DNA of 64,000 nucleotides, taken from positions 186,001 through 250,000 of the forward strand of contig CAIVQH010000060.1 of NCBI GenBank assembly GCA_903907995.1. The letters run 5' to 3'. Shown piece by piece: positions 56,527-64,000 of this stretch. The position numbers were made by a program, and so were the translations under genes. Position 1 is the stretch's first letter. Each line of letters starts with the position of its first letter. The stretch is from an uncultured Verrucomicrobiota bacterium. Its GTDB lineage: Bacteria; Verrucomicrobiota; Verrucomicrobiia; Limisphaerales; UBA9464. A model generated the notes under the pieces. The model was given only the letters and a program-made list of their open reading frames with translations. It ran no database searches and had not been told where the DNA came from.

Positions 56527-59367
56527 GTGCCTGGCCAATTTCCATCCTTGAACCCGATTGCCCATCGTCTCCCTACGCTGAGGCGGTCCTACGGCTGCCT
56601 GGTGTTGCCGTGGTTGGGAATGGTTCTGGCGCTTTTCGGCGCAAACCTGCACGCCGCCGAAGGCAAGCCGCGGATGGACGATTTTGACTGGTGGTCGCTG
56701 AAGCCAATCGTGCGGCCCTTGGTTCCGAAAGTCCGCAGCCCTGCCCTCTCCGCGCGTGCGCGCAATTCCGTGGACCGCTTCATTTTTGCGCGACTGGAGC
56801 AGGAGGGGCTCTCGCCTTCGCCTGAGGCGGACCGGCGCACCCTGATCCGCCGGCTTTACTTCGATCTGATCGGCCTTCCTCCCGCGCCGGAAGTGGCGGA
56901 TGCCTTCGTGAGCGATCCGGCCTCCGATGCCTATGAGCGGTTGGTCGATCGGCTATTGGAATCGCCGCAGTACGGCGAACGTTGGGCACGGCATTGGCTC
57001 GACGTGGTTCACTACGGCGAGACCCACGGCTACGACAAGGACCAGCCCCGGCCCAATGCCTGGCCCTATCGCGACTATGTCATCCGGGCGTTTAACTCGG
57101 ACAAACCGTACTGGCGCTTTGTGCAGGAGCAGGTTGCCGGCGATGCGCTATGGCCGGACACCACGGATGGCATCACAGCGCTGGGCTTCATCGCGGCGGG
57201 CCCGTGGGACTTCATCGGGCATGTCGAGGTTCCGGAGACCAAGACGGATGGGAAGATTGCCCGCCTCCTGGACCGTGACGACATGGTGGGAAACGTGATG
57301 AACACGTTTTGCAGCACCACCATCCAGTGTGCCCGGTGTCACAATCACAAGTTCGACCCGATCACGTCGGAAGATTATTACCGGCTGACCGCCGTGTTTG
57401 CGGCGCTGGACCGGGCGGACAAGCGCTTTGACAGCGACCCGGTCGTCGCCCGCGACCGGGCTTCGCTCGAAACCCAGCAGCAGGCGCTGAAATCCAAGTT
57501 GAAAGAGCTGGAAAGCAAGCTAACCGGACTGGGAGGACGGCGCTTGGAGCTGATTGACCACCTGCTTGCCGACCTGCGTGCCGGTTCCAGTCCCGCCGAG
57601 CGGGCCGAGTTCGGCTGGCACAGCCAGATCGAAGCGCGACAGGATGCCGTCAAATGGCTCCAGATCGACCTGGGTGTTTCGATTCCGTTGGAACGGATCG
57701 TTTATGCGGCCTGCCACGACGACTTCAACGGCATCGGCGACGGTTTTGGTTTCCCGTTGCGCTTCCGGGTTGAAGCGTCGGATGACTCGACCTTCGCAAC
57801 CGGCGTTTCCCTGCTGGAAGATCAGACGAGTTCCGATGCACCCAACCCCGGTGTCACTCCGCGCGAACTGCGGCCAACCAGCGCGCGCGCGCGTTATGTA
57901 CGTATCACCGCGACGAAGCTCGCGCCCCGACAGAGTGACTTCATTTTCGCCCTCGCCGAGCTTCAGGTGCTGGACGCAGACGGCCACAATCTCGCGCTGG
58001 GCGCGGATGTCACGGCGAGCGACAGCATCGAGGCCGAACCTCGCTGGAGCCGGCGCAACCTGACGGACGGATATTTCTTCGGCTACACCAAGACCGCGGT
58101 TGCGCCACCGATTGCCCTGCTGGAAGCGCAGAGGAAGGACCTGCTTGCGCATCTCACCGATGACGGCACTCAAAGCGGCTTGGAAAGCACCCGGGCCGAA
58201 CTGCGCCGGGTGGATGCCAGTTTGGCGAAGCTGCCGCCCGTGCAAGTGGTCTATGCCGGCACCATCCACCACGGCAGCGGGTCGTTTCGCGGGACCGGGC
58301 CCAACGGTGGCAAGCCGCGCCCCATCTTTCTCCTCAACCGCGGCGACGTAAACAAGCCGACCAAAGAAGTCGCACCTGGCACAGTGCGCTTTCTGGGCGA
58401 CGACGGCATTTTTGGCGTGCCCGGAGACGCGCCAGAAAGCGCCCGGCGCATCGCTCTGGCCAAGTGGCTGACCGATCCGCGCAATCCGTTGACCTGGCGA
58501 TCCATCGTGAACCGGGTCTGGGAGTACCACTTTGGCCGCGCGCTGGCGGACTCACCGAACGACTTCGGTCGCATGGGCCAGAAGCCTTCGCATCCCGAAT
58601 TGCTGGACTGGCTGGCGGTGGAGTTTCGCGATGGCGGCCAGTCGCTGAAGGCGCTGCACCGCCTGCTGGTGACAAGCAGCACCTACCGGCAGGTCTCAGT
58701 AATCAGTGAATCAGTGAACAGTGGGTCAGTGAAGAAGCGGCGCTCGCCTACCGGAGAACTGATTGCTGATTCAGCGATTACTGAATCACTGAACCCGGCT
58801 CAGCAGCGCGATGCTGATAACCGGCTGCTCTGGCGCATGAACCGGCGCAAGCTGGAAGCGGAGGCCATCCGGGACAGCGTGCTCCTGGTGGCTGGCAAAC
58901 TGGACCCGGCCATGGGCGGCCCCAGCTTTCAGGATTTTGTGGTCGAACGGCCCGAACATTCTCCCCACTACGAGTATCGGCTGCATGATCCTGAAAACCC
59001 GAAATCGCAGCGACGTTCCATCTACCGGTTCATCGTGCGTTCCCAGCCGCAGCCCTTCATGAGCACGCTGGATTGCGCCGACCCCTCCATGTCGGTGGAC
59101 CGCCGGAACGAGACGCTCAACGCGCTCCAAGCGCTGGCCCTGCTTAACAACCAGCTCACCGTCGCCATGTCCCGGCATTTCGCGGAACGGGTGGAGAAAA
59201 AGGACGGCTCCACTGAAGCCGCCGTGACACGTGCATTCCGGCTCGCGCTGGCCCGCTCCCCCAGTGTGACCGAGCTCAAGTCACTTACCGATTTTGCCCG
59301 CCAGAACGGCCTCGCCAATACCTGCCGGGTGATCCTGAACCTCAACGAATTTGCCTTTGCCGACTGA
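56527..59367 (+). CDS. PSD1 protein D (DUF1549/DUF1553) with discoidin-like module
   Basis: The 946-residue paralog is the largest. The start is taken as GTG at 56527, giving a signal peptide (LVLPWLGMVLALFGANLHAA) after about 22 extra residues. DUF1549 holds CARCH (about residue 267). A coiled segment (about 310-340, LETQQQALKSKLKELESKL) and a discoidin-like module (about 355-515, WLQIDLGVSIPLERIVYAA and RYVRITATKL) come before DUF1553. The palindromic repeat at 58696-58792 follows YRQ in frame. DUF1501 D starts 29 nt downstream. Confidence 0.9.
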   Translation: MPGQFPSLNPIAHRLPTLRRSYGCLVLPWLGMVLALFGANLHAAEGKPRMDDFDWWSLKPIVRPLVPKVRSPALSARARNSVDRFIFARLEQEGLSPSPEADRRTLIRRLYFDLIGLPPAPEVADAFVSDPASDAYERLVDRLLESPQYGERWARHWLDVVHYGETHGYDKDQPRPNAWPYRDYVIRAFNSDKPYWRFVQEQVAGDALWPDTTDGITALGFIAAGPWDFIGHVEVPETKTDGKIARLLDRDDMVGNVMNTFCSTTIQCARCHNHKFDPITSEDYYRLTAVFAALDRADKRFDSDPVVARDRASLETQQQALKSKLKELESKLTGLGGRRLELIDHLLADLRAGSSPAERAEFGWHSQIEARQDAVKWLQIDLGVSIPLERIVYAACHDDFNGIGDGFGFPLRFRVEASDDSTFATGVSLLEDQTSSDAPNPGVTPRELRPTSARARYVRITATKLAPRQSDFIFALAELQVLDADGHNLALGADVTASDSIEAEPRWSRRNLTDGYFFGYTKTAVAPPIALLEAQRKDLLAHLTDDGTQSGLESTRAELRRVDASLAKLPPVQVVYAGTIHHGSGSFRGTGPNGGKPRPIFLLNRGDVNKPTKEVAPGTVRFLGDDGIFGVPGDAPESARRIALAKWLTDPRNPLTWRSIVNRVWEYHFGRALADSPNDFGRMGQKPSHPELLDWLAVEFRDGGQSLKALHRLLVTSSTYRQVSVISESVNSGSVKKRRSPTGELIADSAITESLNPAQQRDADNRLLWRMNRRKLEAEAIRDSVLLVAGKLDPAMGGPSFQDFVVERPEHSPHYEYRLHDPENPKSQRRSIYRFIVRSQPQPFMSTLDCADPSMSVDRRNETLNALQALALLNNQLTVAMSRHFAERVEKKDGSTEAAVTRAFRLALARSPSVTELKSLTDFARQNGLANTCRVILNLNEFAFAD
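58696..58792. repeat. Palindromic TCAGTGA-rich element in PSD1 D, translated in frame
   Basis: Arms 58703-58729 and 58766-58792 match in inverted orientation at 20 of 27 positions. The left arm encodes SVISESVNSGSV and the right arm ADSAITESL. Same codon position as in A, B and C. Confidence 0.82.
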
Positions 59368-59396
59368 GCCCGCAGACCCGGCGTGAACGCAACTCC

Positions 59397-60911
59397 ATGA
59401 GCAACTCATCACCCTGGCATCGTCGGCAGCCCTCTGCGCCCACCTCGCGTCGCGAGTTCCTGTGGCGTTCCGGCGGCGGCCTGGGCGGGATCGCGCTCGC
59501 CTCTCTGTTGGGTGGCCAGGGATTGCTCGCTGGCGATGAAGGGTCGCCTGTGATGCCGAGTGCCAAGCCGCCGCCGTTCCGGCCGAGGGCGAAGCGCGTG
59601 GTGCAATTCTTCATGGCCGGGGCGGCCAGCCATGTGGACATGTGGGAGCACAAGCCGCTCCTGGAAAAACGGAACGGCGAAAAGTGGGATGCGGGCGAAA
59701 AGGTGGAACTGTTTCAGGACGGCCTCGGTGCGACGTTTGCCTCGCCCTGGAAATTCCGGCCCTACGGCCAGTGCGGCAAGATGCTGAGCGACATCGTGGC
59801 GCCACTGGGGGCGGTGGTGGATGACCTGGCGTTTATCCACAATCTGGTCGGCAAAACCGGGGTGCATTCGCAGGCGACCCTGCTACAGGCGACAGGCTTC
59901 AACACGCCGGGCTTTCCGGGCATGGGCTGTTGGGTCAGCTACGGGCTCGGCACGGAGAACGAGAACCTCCCCACCTTCGTGGTCATGCCGGATTTGCGTG
60001 GGTTCCCCTCGAATGGCGCGAAGAACTGGGATGCTGCGTTTTTGCCCGGCCAGCATCAGGGAACCATCGTTCGCGTGGGTGCGACCAACCCGATCGAGGA
60101 TCTGTTCCCGCCCGCCAAGGCGGAGTTCATCCGACCCGCGTCAGAAGCCGCCAGCCATGATGTGCTCACGCAGCTCAACCGGTTGCACGCCGCCGACCGT
60201 CCCGGTGACTCGCGGTTGGAGGCGCGCATCCGTAGCTATGAGCTGGCTGCCCGGATGCAGTTGGCCGCGCCCGAGGCGCTGGACCTATCCCGGGAAACGG
60301 AGCGCGTGCGTGCCTTCTACGGCATCGACGACACCACGAAAAAGTGGCCGGCCGAGATCAACGTGCCCGAGGAGACGGACATCATGGGCCGCAAATGCCT
60401 GACCGCCCGCCGGCTGTTGGAACGCGGCGTTCGGTTCGTGCAGATCTGGTCCGGCAATGACAACAGCTTCCCCCGCCGCAACTGGGATTCGCACGAGGAC
60501 ATCGCGCGCGATCACGGGCCATTGTCCCTCGGCATGGCGAAGCCGATTGCGGCGTTCATCCAGGATTTGAAGCAACGTGGCCTGTTGGAGGACACGGTCA
60601 TCCTGTGGACGACCGAGTTTGGTCGGATGCCCTGCGCCCAGGGCGGCAAGGGGCGCGATCACAATCCGTTTGTGTTCACCAACTGGCTGTGCGGCGGCGG
60701 CATCCGGGGTGGCATCAGCCATGGTCCCAGCGATGAGTGGGGTTACAAACCGCTCGACCGGGCGAACCCGACCCAGGTGTACGACATCCATGCGACCATC
60801 CTGCGCCTGCTGGGGATTGAGCACACGAAGCTCACCTTTCGGCACAACGGGGTGGATCGGCGGTTGACCGATGTTCACGGCGAGGTTATCAGCGACATCA
60901 TCTCCAGCTAG
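59397..60911 (+). CDS. DUF1501 protein D (Tat-exported)
   Basis: The 504-residue paralog has a twin-arginine signal ([19 protein letters not shown]), [36 protein letters not shown] and the closing VHGEVISDIISS. Compared with the others it has an insertion of about 15 residues (WPAEINVPEETDIMG, about 318-332). It closes the fourth PSD1-DUF1501 pair; the prepilin-like gene follows 9 nt later. Confidence 0.9.
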   Translation: MSNSSPWHRRQPSAPTSRREFLWRSGGGLGGIALASLLGGQGLLAGDEGSPVMPSAKPPPFRPRAKRVVQFFMAGAASHVDMWEHKPLLEKRNGEKWDAGEKVELFQDGLGATFASPWKFRPYGQCGKMLSDIVAPLGAVVDDLAFIHNLVGKTGVHSQATLLQATGFNTPGFPGMGCWVSYGLGTENENLPTFVVMPDLRGFPSNGAKNWDAAFLPGQHQGTIVRVGATNPIEDLFPPAKAEFIRPASEAASHDVLTQLNRLHAADRPGDSRLEARIRSYELAARMQLAAPEALDLSRETERVRAFYGIDDTTKKWPAEINVPEETDIMGRKCLTARRLLERGVRFVQIWSGNDNSFPRRNWDSHEDIARDHGPLSLGMAKPIAAFIQDLKQRGLLEDTVILWTTEFGRMPCAQGGKGRDHNPFVFTNWLCGGGIRGGISHGPSDEWGYKPLDRANPTQVYDIHATILRLLGIEHTKLTFRHNGVDRRLTDVHGEVISDIISS

Positions 60912-60920
60912 AAGCGACCC

Positions 60921-61703
60921 ATGAAAACCCCCACCGAGATCCGCCGCGCCTTTACGCTCATCGAACTGCTGGTGGTCATCGCCATAATCGCGATCCTGGC
61001 CGGGATGCTCCTGCCCGCGCTGGCCAAGGCGAAAGCAACCGCCCAAAAGTCCCTTTGTACCAGCAATGAGAAGCAATGGGGCGTGGCCTTGGCCATGTAT
61101 GCTGGAGACTTTCAGGAGTCTTTCCCGGACAATCGATACGGAGCCGACCTCAGTTGGATGAGCACCAACTTGGCGACCTTCTGGCAGAAGTACCTCATCA
61201 AATCCGACAAGCCCATTTCCGCGAAGGACAAAAAGGCCGCCAACAACGTGCTCTTCTGCCCGACGGACGAATGGCACCGGCAGGTGGACACCTGGCGTTA
61301 CGGGGATGCCAGTTCGGAGACGAAACCGATCCTTACAGGATTTTTTTACCTGCCTGGACGCACCAACTCGAGCGGAAATTGGCCCTACGATTCCGAAGGC
61401 CTGTTGCAATGGGCGCTGCGCTCGAAGATGGGACGCGAGTACAGCCGTGCGCCGGTGTTGATCGACCGGCTCCAAGGAATAGGACCGCGCACCACTAACG
61501 TCTATGATGCACGCTTGACGTGGGTGACCCCTGACGAAGGCAAGCTCTGGAAAACGCCCAATCACGCCGGTCCCGGTGGCGCTCCCACGGGCGGCAATTT
61601 CCTTTTCGAGGACGGCCACGTCGACTGGATGAACGGCAAAAAGGTCAGTCTGGGTTCAGGATCCGGTTCCTGGCAGTGCTTCTACAAGATCCCCATCGAC
61701 TGA
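60921..61703 (+). CDS. Prepilin-like protein with H-x9-DG-type C-terminus (operon end)
   Basis: The 260-residue protein has the prepilin cleavage site ([20 protein letters not shown]) and a globular C-terminal part with [17 protein letters not shown] and [13 protein letters not shown], the family's late DGH motif. It follows DUF1501 D by 9 nt, so it is probably expressed with the PSD1 operon and may help display or secrete its products. A related gene, with the same N-terminus and a different C-terminal part, lies at 19251-19880. Confidence 0.9.
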   Translation: MKTPTEIRRAFTLIELLVVIAIIAILAGMLLPALAKAKATAQKSLCTSNEKQWGVALAMYAGDFQESFPDNRYGADLSWMSTNLATFWQKYLIKSDKPISAKDKKAANNVLFCPTDEWHRQVDTWRYGDASSETKPILTGFFYLPGRTNSSGNWPYDSEGLLQWALRSKMGREYSRAPVLIDRLQGIGPRTTNVYDARLTWVTPDEGKLWKTPNHAGPGGAPTGGNFLFEDGHVDWMNGKKVSLGSGSGSWQCFYKIPID

Positions 61704-61736
61704 GAACTCGGCAGTGGGTCGCTTCCATGCAAGCGC

Positions 61737-62687
61737 TCAGACGCCGAAGATTTGTCGCACAAACTTCCGGCTGAGGGCGTGGTTTTCGACCACATCACGG
61801 GTGATCTTCGTGCCGCCTTCCAGCGCCAGTTCGACCGTGTAGAATTGTGGCATACGGTTCTGCGCGGCGAATGCGGCGACGGCACCGTAGTCGATGTCCC
61901 CGCTGTCCAGATCCTCCCACCAGATCTGTGACCGGCTCTGGCGCAGGTGCCAGGAGACCACGCGCTTTCCGTACTGGCGAAGACAGTCGGCGGGCTGGAT
62001 GCCGCCCCGGAAAACCCAATGCACATCGTAGCAAAAGCCGACGGTGGCCTCCGGACACAGCTTGAAGTTGGAATGGAACTCCTTCGCCCCGTTCCGCAGT
62101 TCCGGTGTGTGGTGGTGGATGCCCAGCTTCACGCCGATGGCTTTCAGTTCGTCACCCAGTTCGTTCAAGGCATCCGCCTGAATGGCGAGTTCCTTGTCCG
62201 TCTTGTCACGTCCGATGGGATCGGGATTGAAGTTGATGATGCCAAAGCCGGCCTTGGCCGCCTCCTTCGCGGCGACGGCGATGCGTTCGGCGGTTTCGCT
62301 GGCCTTGCCCAGCACATGCAAGGCTCCGCCGGTGTAGAGGCTCACGGGTTTGAGCCCCTTCAGCTTCAGGCGTTCGGCCAGCTTGGCGTTGTTCTCGGGC
62401 GTGCCGACATCCAAGTTGCCCTCCGCATAGTCGTAACCCGCATCGCGCAGGGCCGAAAACACCTCGTCCATATGGTCGCCGAGTTTCTTGCCGGCGCGCT
62501 CGTAATACTGGCCCCAACCATAGAGCTGTGAGCCGACGAGCGGTGGAACCAGTTTGGGCGGCACATAGGGCTTCACCTTCGGGGCAGCCTTGGCTGTGGC
62601 GGTGCCGATCGAATTGGTCGTGGTGGCTCCCAAGGCGGTGCCGGCGGCCAAGGCGGCGGAAGCAGCCAGAAAATCGCGGCGGTTCAT
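61737..62687 (-). CDS. Tat-exported sugar phosphate isomerase/epimerase-like protein
   Basis: The 316-residue protein has a twin-arginine signal (NRRDFLAASAALAAGTALG) and a xylose-isomerase-like TIM barrel (AP endonuclease 2 superfamily) with GIHHHTPELRNGA, GFCYDVHWVFRGG and FYTVELALEGG, which supply the His/Asp/Glu metal ligands. It would act in the periplasm on a sugar or inositol derivative. It lies 46 nt downstream of the pseudouridine synthase gene on the same strand and is convergent with the PSD1 operon. Confidence 0.9.
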   Translation of the reverse strand: MNRRDFLAASAALAAGTALGATTTNSIGTATAKAAPKVKPYVPPKLVPPLVGSQLYGWGQYYERAGKKLGDHMDEVFSALRDAGYDYAEGNLDVGTPENNAKLAERLKLKGLKPVSLYTGGALHVLGKASETAERIAVAAKEAAKAGFGIINFNPDPIGRDKTDKELAIQADALNELGDELKAIGVKLGIHHHTPELRNGAKEFHSNFKLCPEATVGFCYDVHWVFRGGIQPADCLRQYGKRVVSWHLRQSRSQIWWEDLDSGDIDYGAVAAFAAQNRMPQFYTVELALEGGTKITRDVVENHALSRKFVRQIFGV

Positions 62688-62733
62688 GCCTGAAGTTGTC
62701 GGCGAACCATGGCACGAGGCAAGCCCGCGCGCG

Positions 62734-63678
62734 TCACTTCAGCGCGCGCAGCTTGGACAGGGTCCGGCGGAAATCCTCCGGCAGCGGGGCGTCGTAGTCG
62801 CGCCAGATGCCGGTCTTGGGGTGCAGGAAGCCCAGACGGCGCGCGTGCAGCAGCTGGCGTGGCGGCACGACTCCCGATTCCTGGGCCAGACGGGCCGTCT
62901 GCTTTGCGCCATAGGTTTCATCGCCAAAAAGCGGAAAGCCAAGATGCTGGAAGTGAACGCGAATCTGATGTGTGCGGCCGGTGTGGAGCATGGCCTCAAC
63001 AAATGTCGCCCCGATGAAGCGCTCGATCACGCGGAAGCTCGTCCAGGCCTCCCGCCCCTTCCCCGGCGTGGTCACCGCCATGCGCTTGCGATGCGAGGGA
63101 TGCCGGGCGATGGCCATCCGGATGTCGCCCTGCGACGGTTGCAAATCGCCGCAGACCACGCACTGGTAAGTCTTCTCGACCTTCCGGCTGGCAAACTGTT
63201 CCTGCAACGAGCGGTGCGCCTCGTCATGTTTGGCCACGACCAGGCAGCCACTGGTGCCCAAATCGAGCCGGTGCACGATTCCGGGTCGCTCCACGCCACC
63301 GATGCCACTCAGGCGTCCCCGGCAATGGTGCAGGAGGGCGTTCACCAGCGTGCCGTCTTCGTGCCCGTGGGCGGGATGCACGACCAGGTCCGCCGACTTG
63401 TTCAGTACGATCAGGTCATCGTCTTCAAAAATGATGTCCAGCGGTATGTCCTGCGCGACCACCTCGGAAGGCTTGGCCTGCGGCCAGGTCACCTCGATGA
63501 CATCGCCCAGTCGCGGCTGGGCGGAGGACTTGGGCGGGCGACCGTTGACCAGCACCAATCCCTCGGTCAGCAGCCGCTGGATTTCGCCGCGGGAAGTATC
63601 CGCATACCGCTCGTGCAGGAAGCGGTCCATGCGCTGGCCGGGGTGCGATTCGGCGACTGTGAACGAGTCCTTTTCCAT
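62734..63678 (-). CDS. rluD: RluD-family 23S rRNA pseudouridine synthase
   Basis: It isomerises uridine to pseudouridine in rRNA. The 314-residue protein has an N-terminal S4 domain (about 15-75, MDRFLHERYADTSRGEIQRLLTEGLVLVNG), the catalytic motif HRLDLGTSG (Asp139) and the conserved GRTHQIRVHFQHLGFPLFGDETYG. Length matches RluD. The ATG at 63678 is chosen because longer frames overlap the upstream gene. RluC or a related enzyme cannot be excluded. Confidence 0.94.
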   Translation of the reverse strand: MEKDSFTVAESHPGQRMDRFLHERYADTSRGEIQRLLTEGLVLVNGRPPKSSAQPRLGDVIEVTWPQAKPSEVVAQDIPLDIIFEDDDLIVLNKSADLVVHPAHGHEDGTLVNALLHHCRGRLSGIGGVERPGIVHRLDLGTSGCLVVAKHDEAHRSLQEQFASRKVEKTYQCVVCGDLQPSQGDIRMAIARHPSHRKRMAVTTPGKGREAWTSFRVIERFIGATFVEAMLHTGRTHQIRVHFQHLGFPLFGDETYGAKQTARLAQESGVVPPRQLLHARRLGFLHPKTGIWRDYDAPLPEDFRRTLSKLRALK

Positions 63679-63688
63679 GTTGATCACT

Positions 63689-64000
63689 TCAGGACTTCCG
63701 CTTGGGACGTTTTTCCGGCGTAAGCTTTCCGGTTGGGGGTACCACGATGTTCGTGCCCTCCACCCAGGGAATTTCACGGCCATCGATAAAAAGCGTACGG
63801 GGTACCGCCTCAATCAGGTGGCCGAAGACATCCACGGCGACGGTACCGGGGAGGAAGGTCACATCGAGAAACTCAATCGGCCCGTAGGGCAGGATGTTGG
63901 TGTTGGGGTTGTTGAACACCCGCATCAGCGGCGCGTTGGTGAAGCGGGACGGTGCCTGTTCCCCGGGAAATGTCAGCGTCACCCCGTGGGAAGGAAGCAG
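63689..64000 (-). CDS. 3' end of an unknown gene
   Basis: The frame runs off the right edge of the window and ends 10 nt before the rluD start. The visible 103 residues are beta-rich (VTFLPGTVAVDVFGHLIEAV) and end in a basic tail (KLTPEKRPKRKS). A GTG at 63982 could also start a shorter gene, but the frame continues in sense codons to the edge. The spacing suggests co-transcription with rluD. No family was recognised. Confidence 0.6.
   Translation of the reverse strand: MLPSHGVTLTFPGEQAPSRFTNAPLMRVFNNPNTNILPYGPIEFLDVTFLPGTVAVDVFGHLIEAVPRTLFIDGREIPWVEGTNIVVPPTGKLTPEKRPKRKS

Noticed and set aside
44348-59367. The PSD1 repeats as a CRISPR array or tRNA-like structures
   Set aside because: The units are short, lie inside coding frames, have no spacers of constant length and occur once per gene.

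Overview
The window looks like part of the chromosome of a GC-rich, Gram-negative, flagellated bacterium of the Planctomycetes/Verrucomicrobia type, most likely Verrucomicrobiota. The reasons are four tandem pairs of PSD1 (DUF1549/DUF1553) and DUF1501 genes, prepilin-type proteins that keep an H-x9-DG-like C-terminal motif, Ig/LVIVD and ASPIC/UnbV secreted proteins, and an LptD-type outer-membrane LPS assembly gene. No tRNA, rRNA, CRISPR array or intact insertion sequence was seen.

Region 1 (about 0.8-11.1 kb) is a flagellar and chemotaxis block. It holds flagellin, the FliD cap and a lipoprotein. A minus-strand operon encodes CheX, a REC-REC-STAS regulator, a membrane-anchored protein, a TPR protein, a FlgN-like chaperone and a sigma54-type response regulator. 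A divergent HDOD gene follows. Four sigma28-type promoters can be read directly. Three of them place the -10 box only 8-10 nt before the ATG, which predicts nearly leaderless mRNAs. The fourth (flagellin) has a leader of about 120 nt with three evenly spaced CARGGAT motifs, the pattern expected for CsrA control.

Region 2 (11-24.5 kb) is mostly housekeeping: a small zinc-ribbon membrane protein, a transposase remnant, lepA-carbonic anhydrase-lepB, lptD and tilS. It ends with a prepilin-like gene and a four-gene MacAB-like export cassette whose adaptor and accessory protein share Gly-rich segments.

Region 3 (24.8-40 kb) is accessory: a GH10 xylanase, a five-heme cytochrome/TPR protein coupled through a possible microprotein to an ASPIC/UnbV protein, an Ig/LVIVD protein, a frameshifted MGDG-synthase-like glycosyltransferase, an SGNH hydrolase, a fatty acid hydroxylase family protein, a rhodanese, a Gfo/Idh/MocA oxidoreductase and trpF.

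Region 4 (39.97-61.7 kb) is a single-strand run of genes with no gap above about 45 nt: a sugar-binding protein, a GH32 fructan hydrolase, an RbsC-type permease with an extra periplasmic domain, four PSD1-DUF1501 pairs, an NTF2-like lipoprotein and a prepilin-like protein. It looks like one operon for taking up and processing a fructan-like or other polysaccharide at the cell surface. Each of the four PSD1 genes carries, at the same codon position, a palindromic TCAGTGA-rich repeat that is translated in frame. This is the most unusual signal in the window.

The right end (61.7-64 kb, minus strand) holds a sugar-phosphate isomerase/epimerase-like protein, an RluD-type pseudouridine synthase and the 3' end of an unknown gene.
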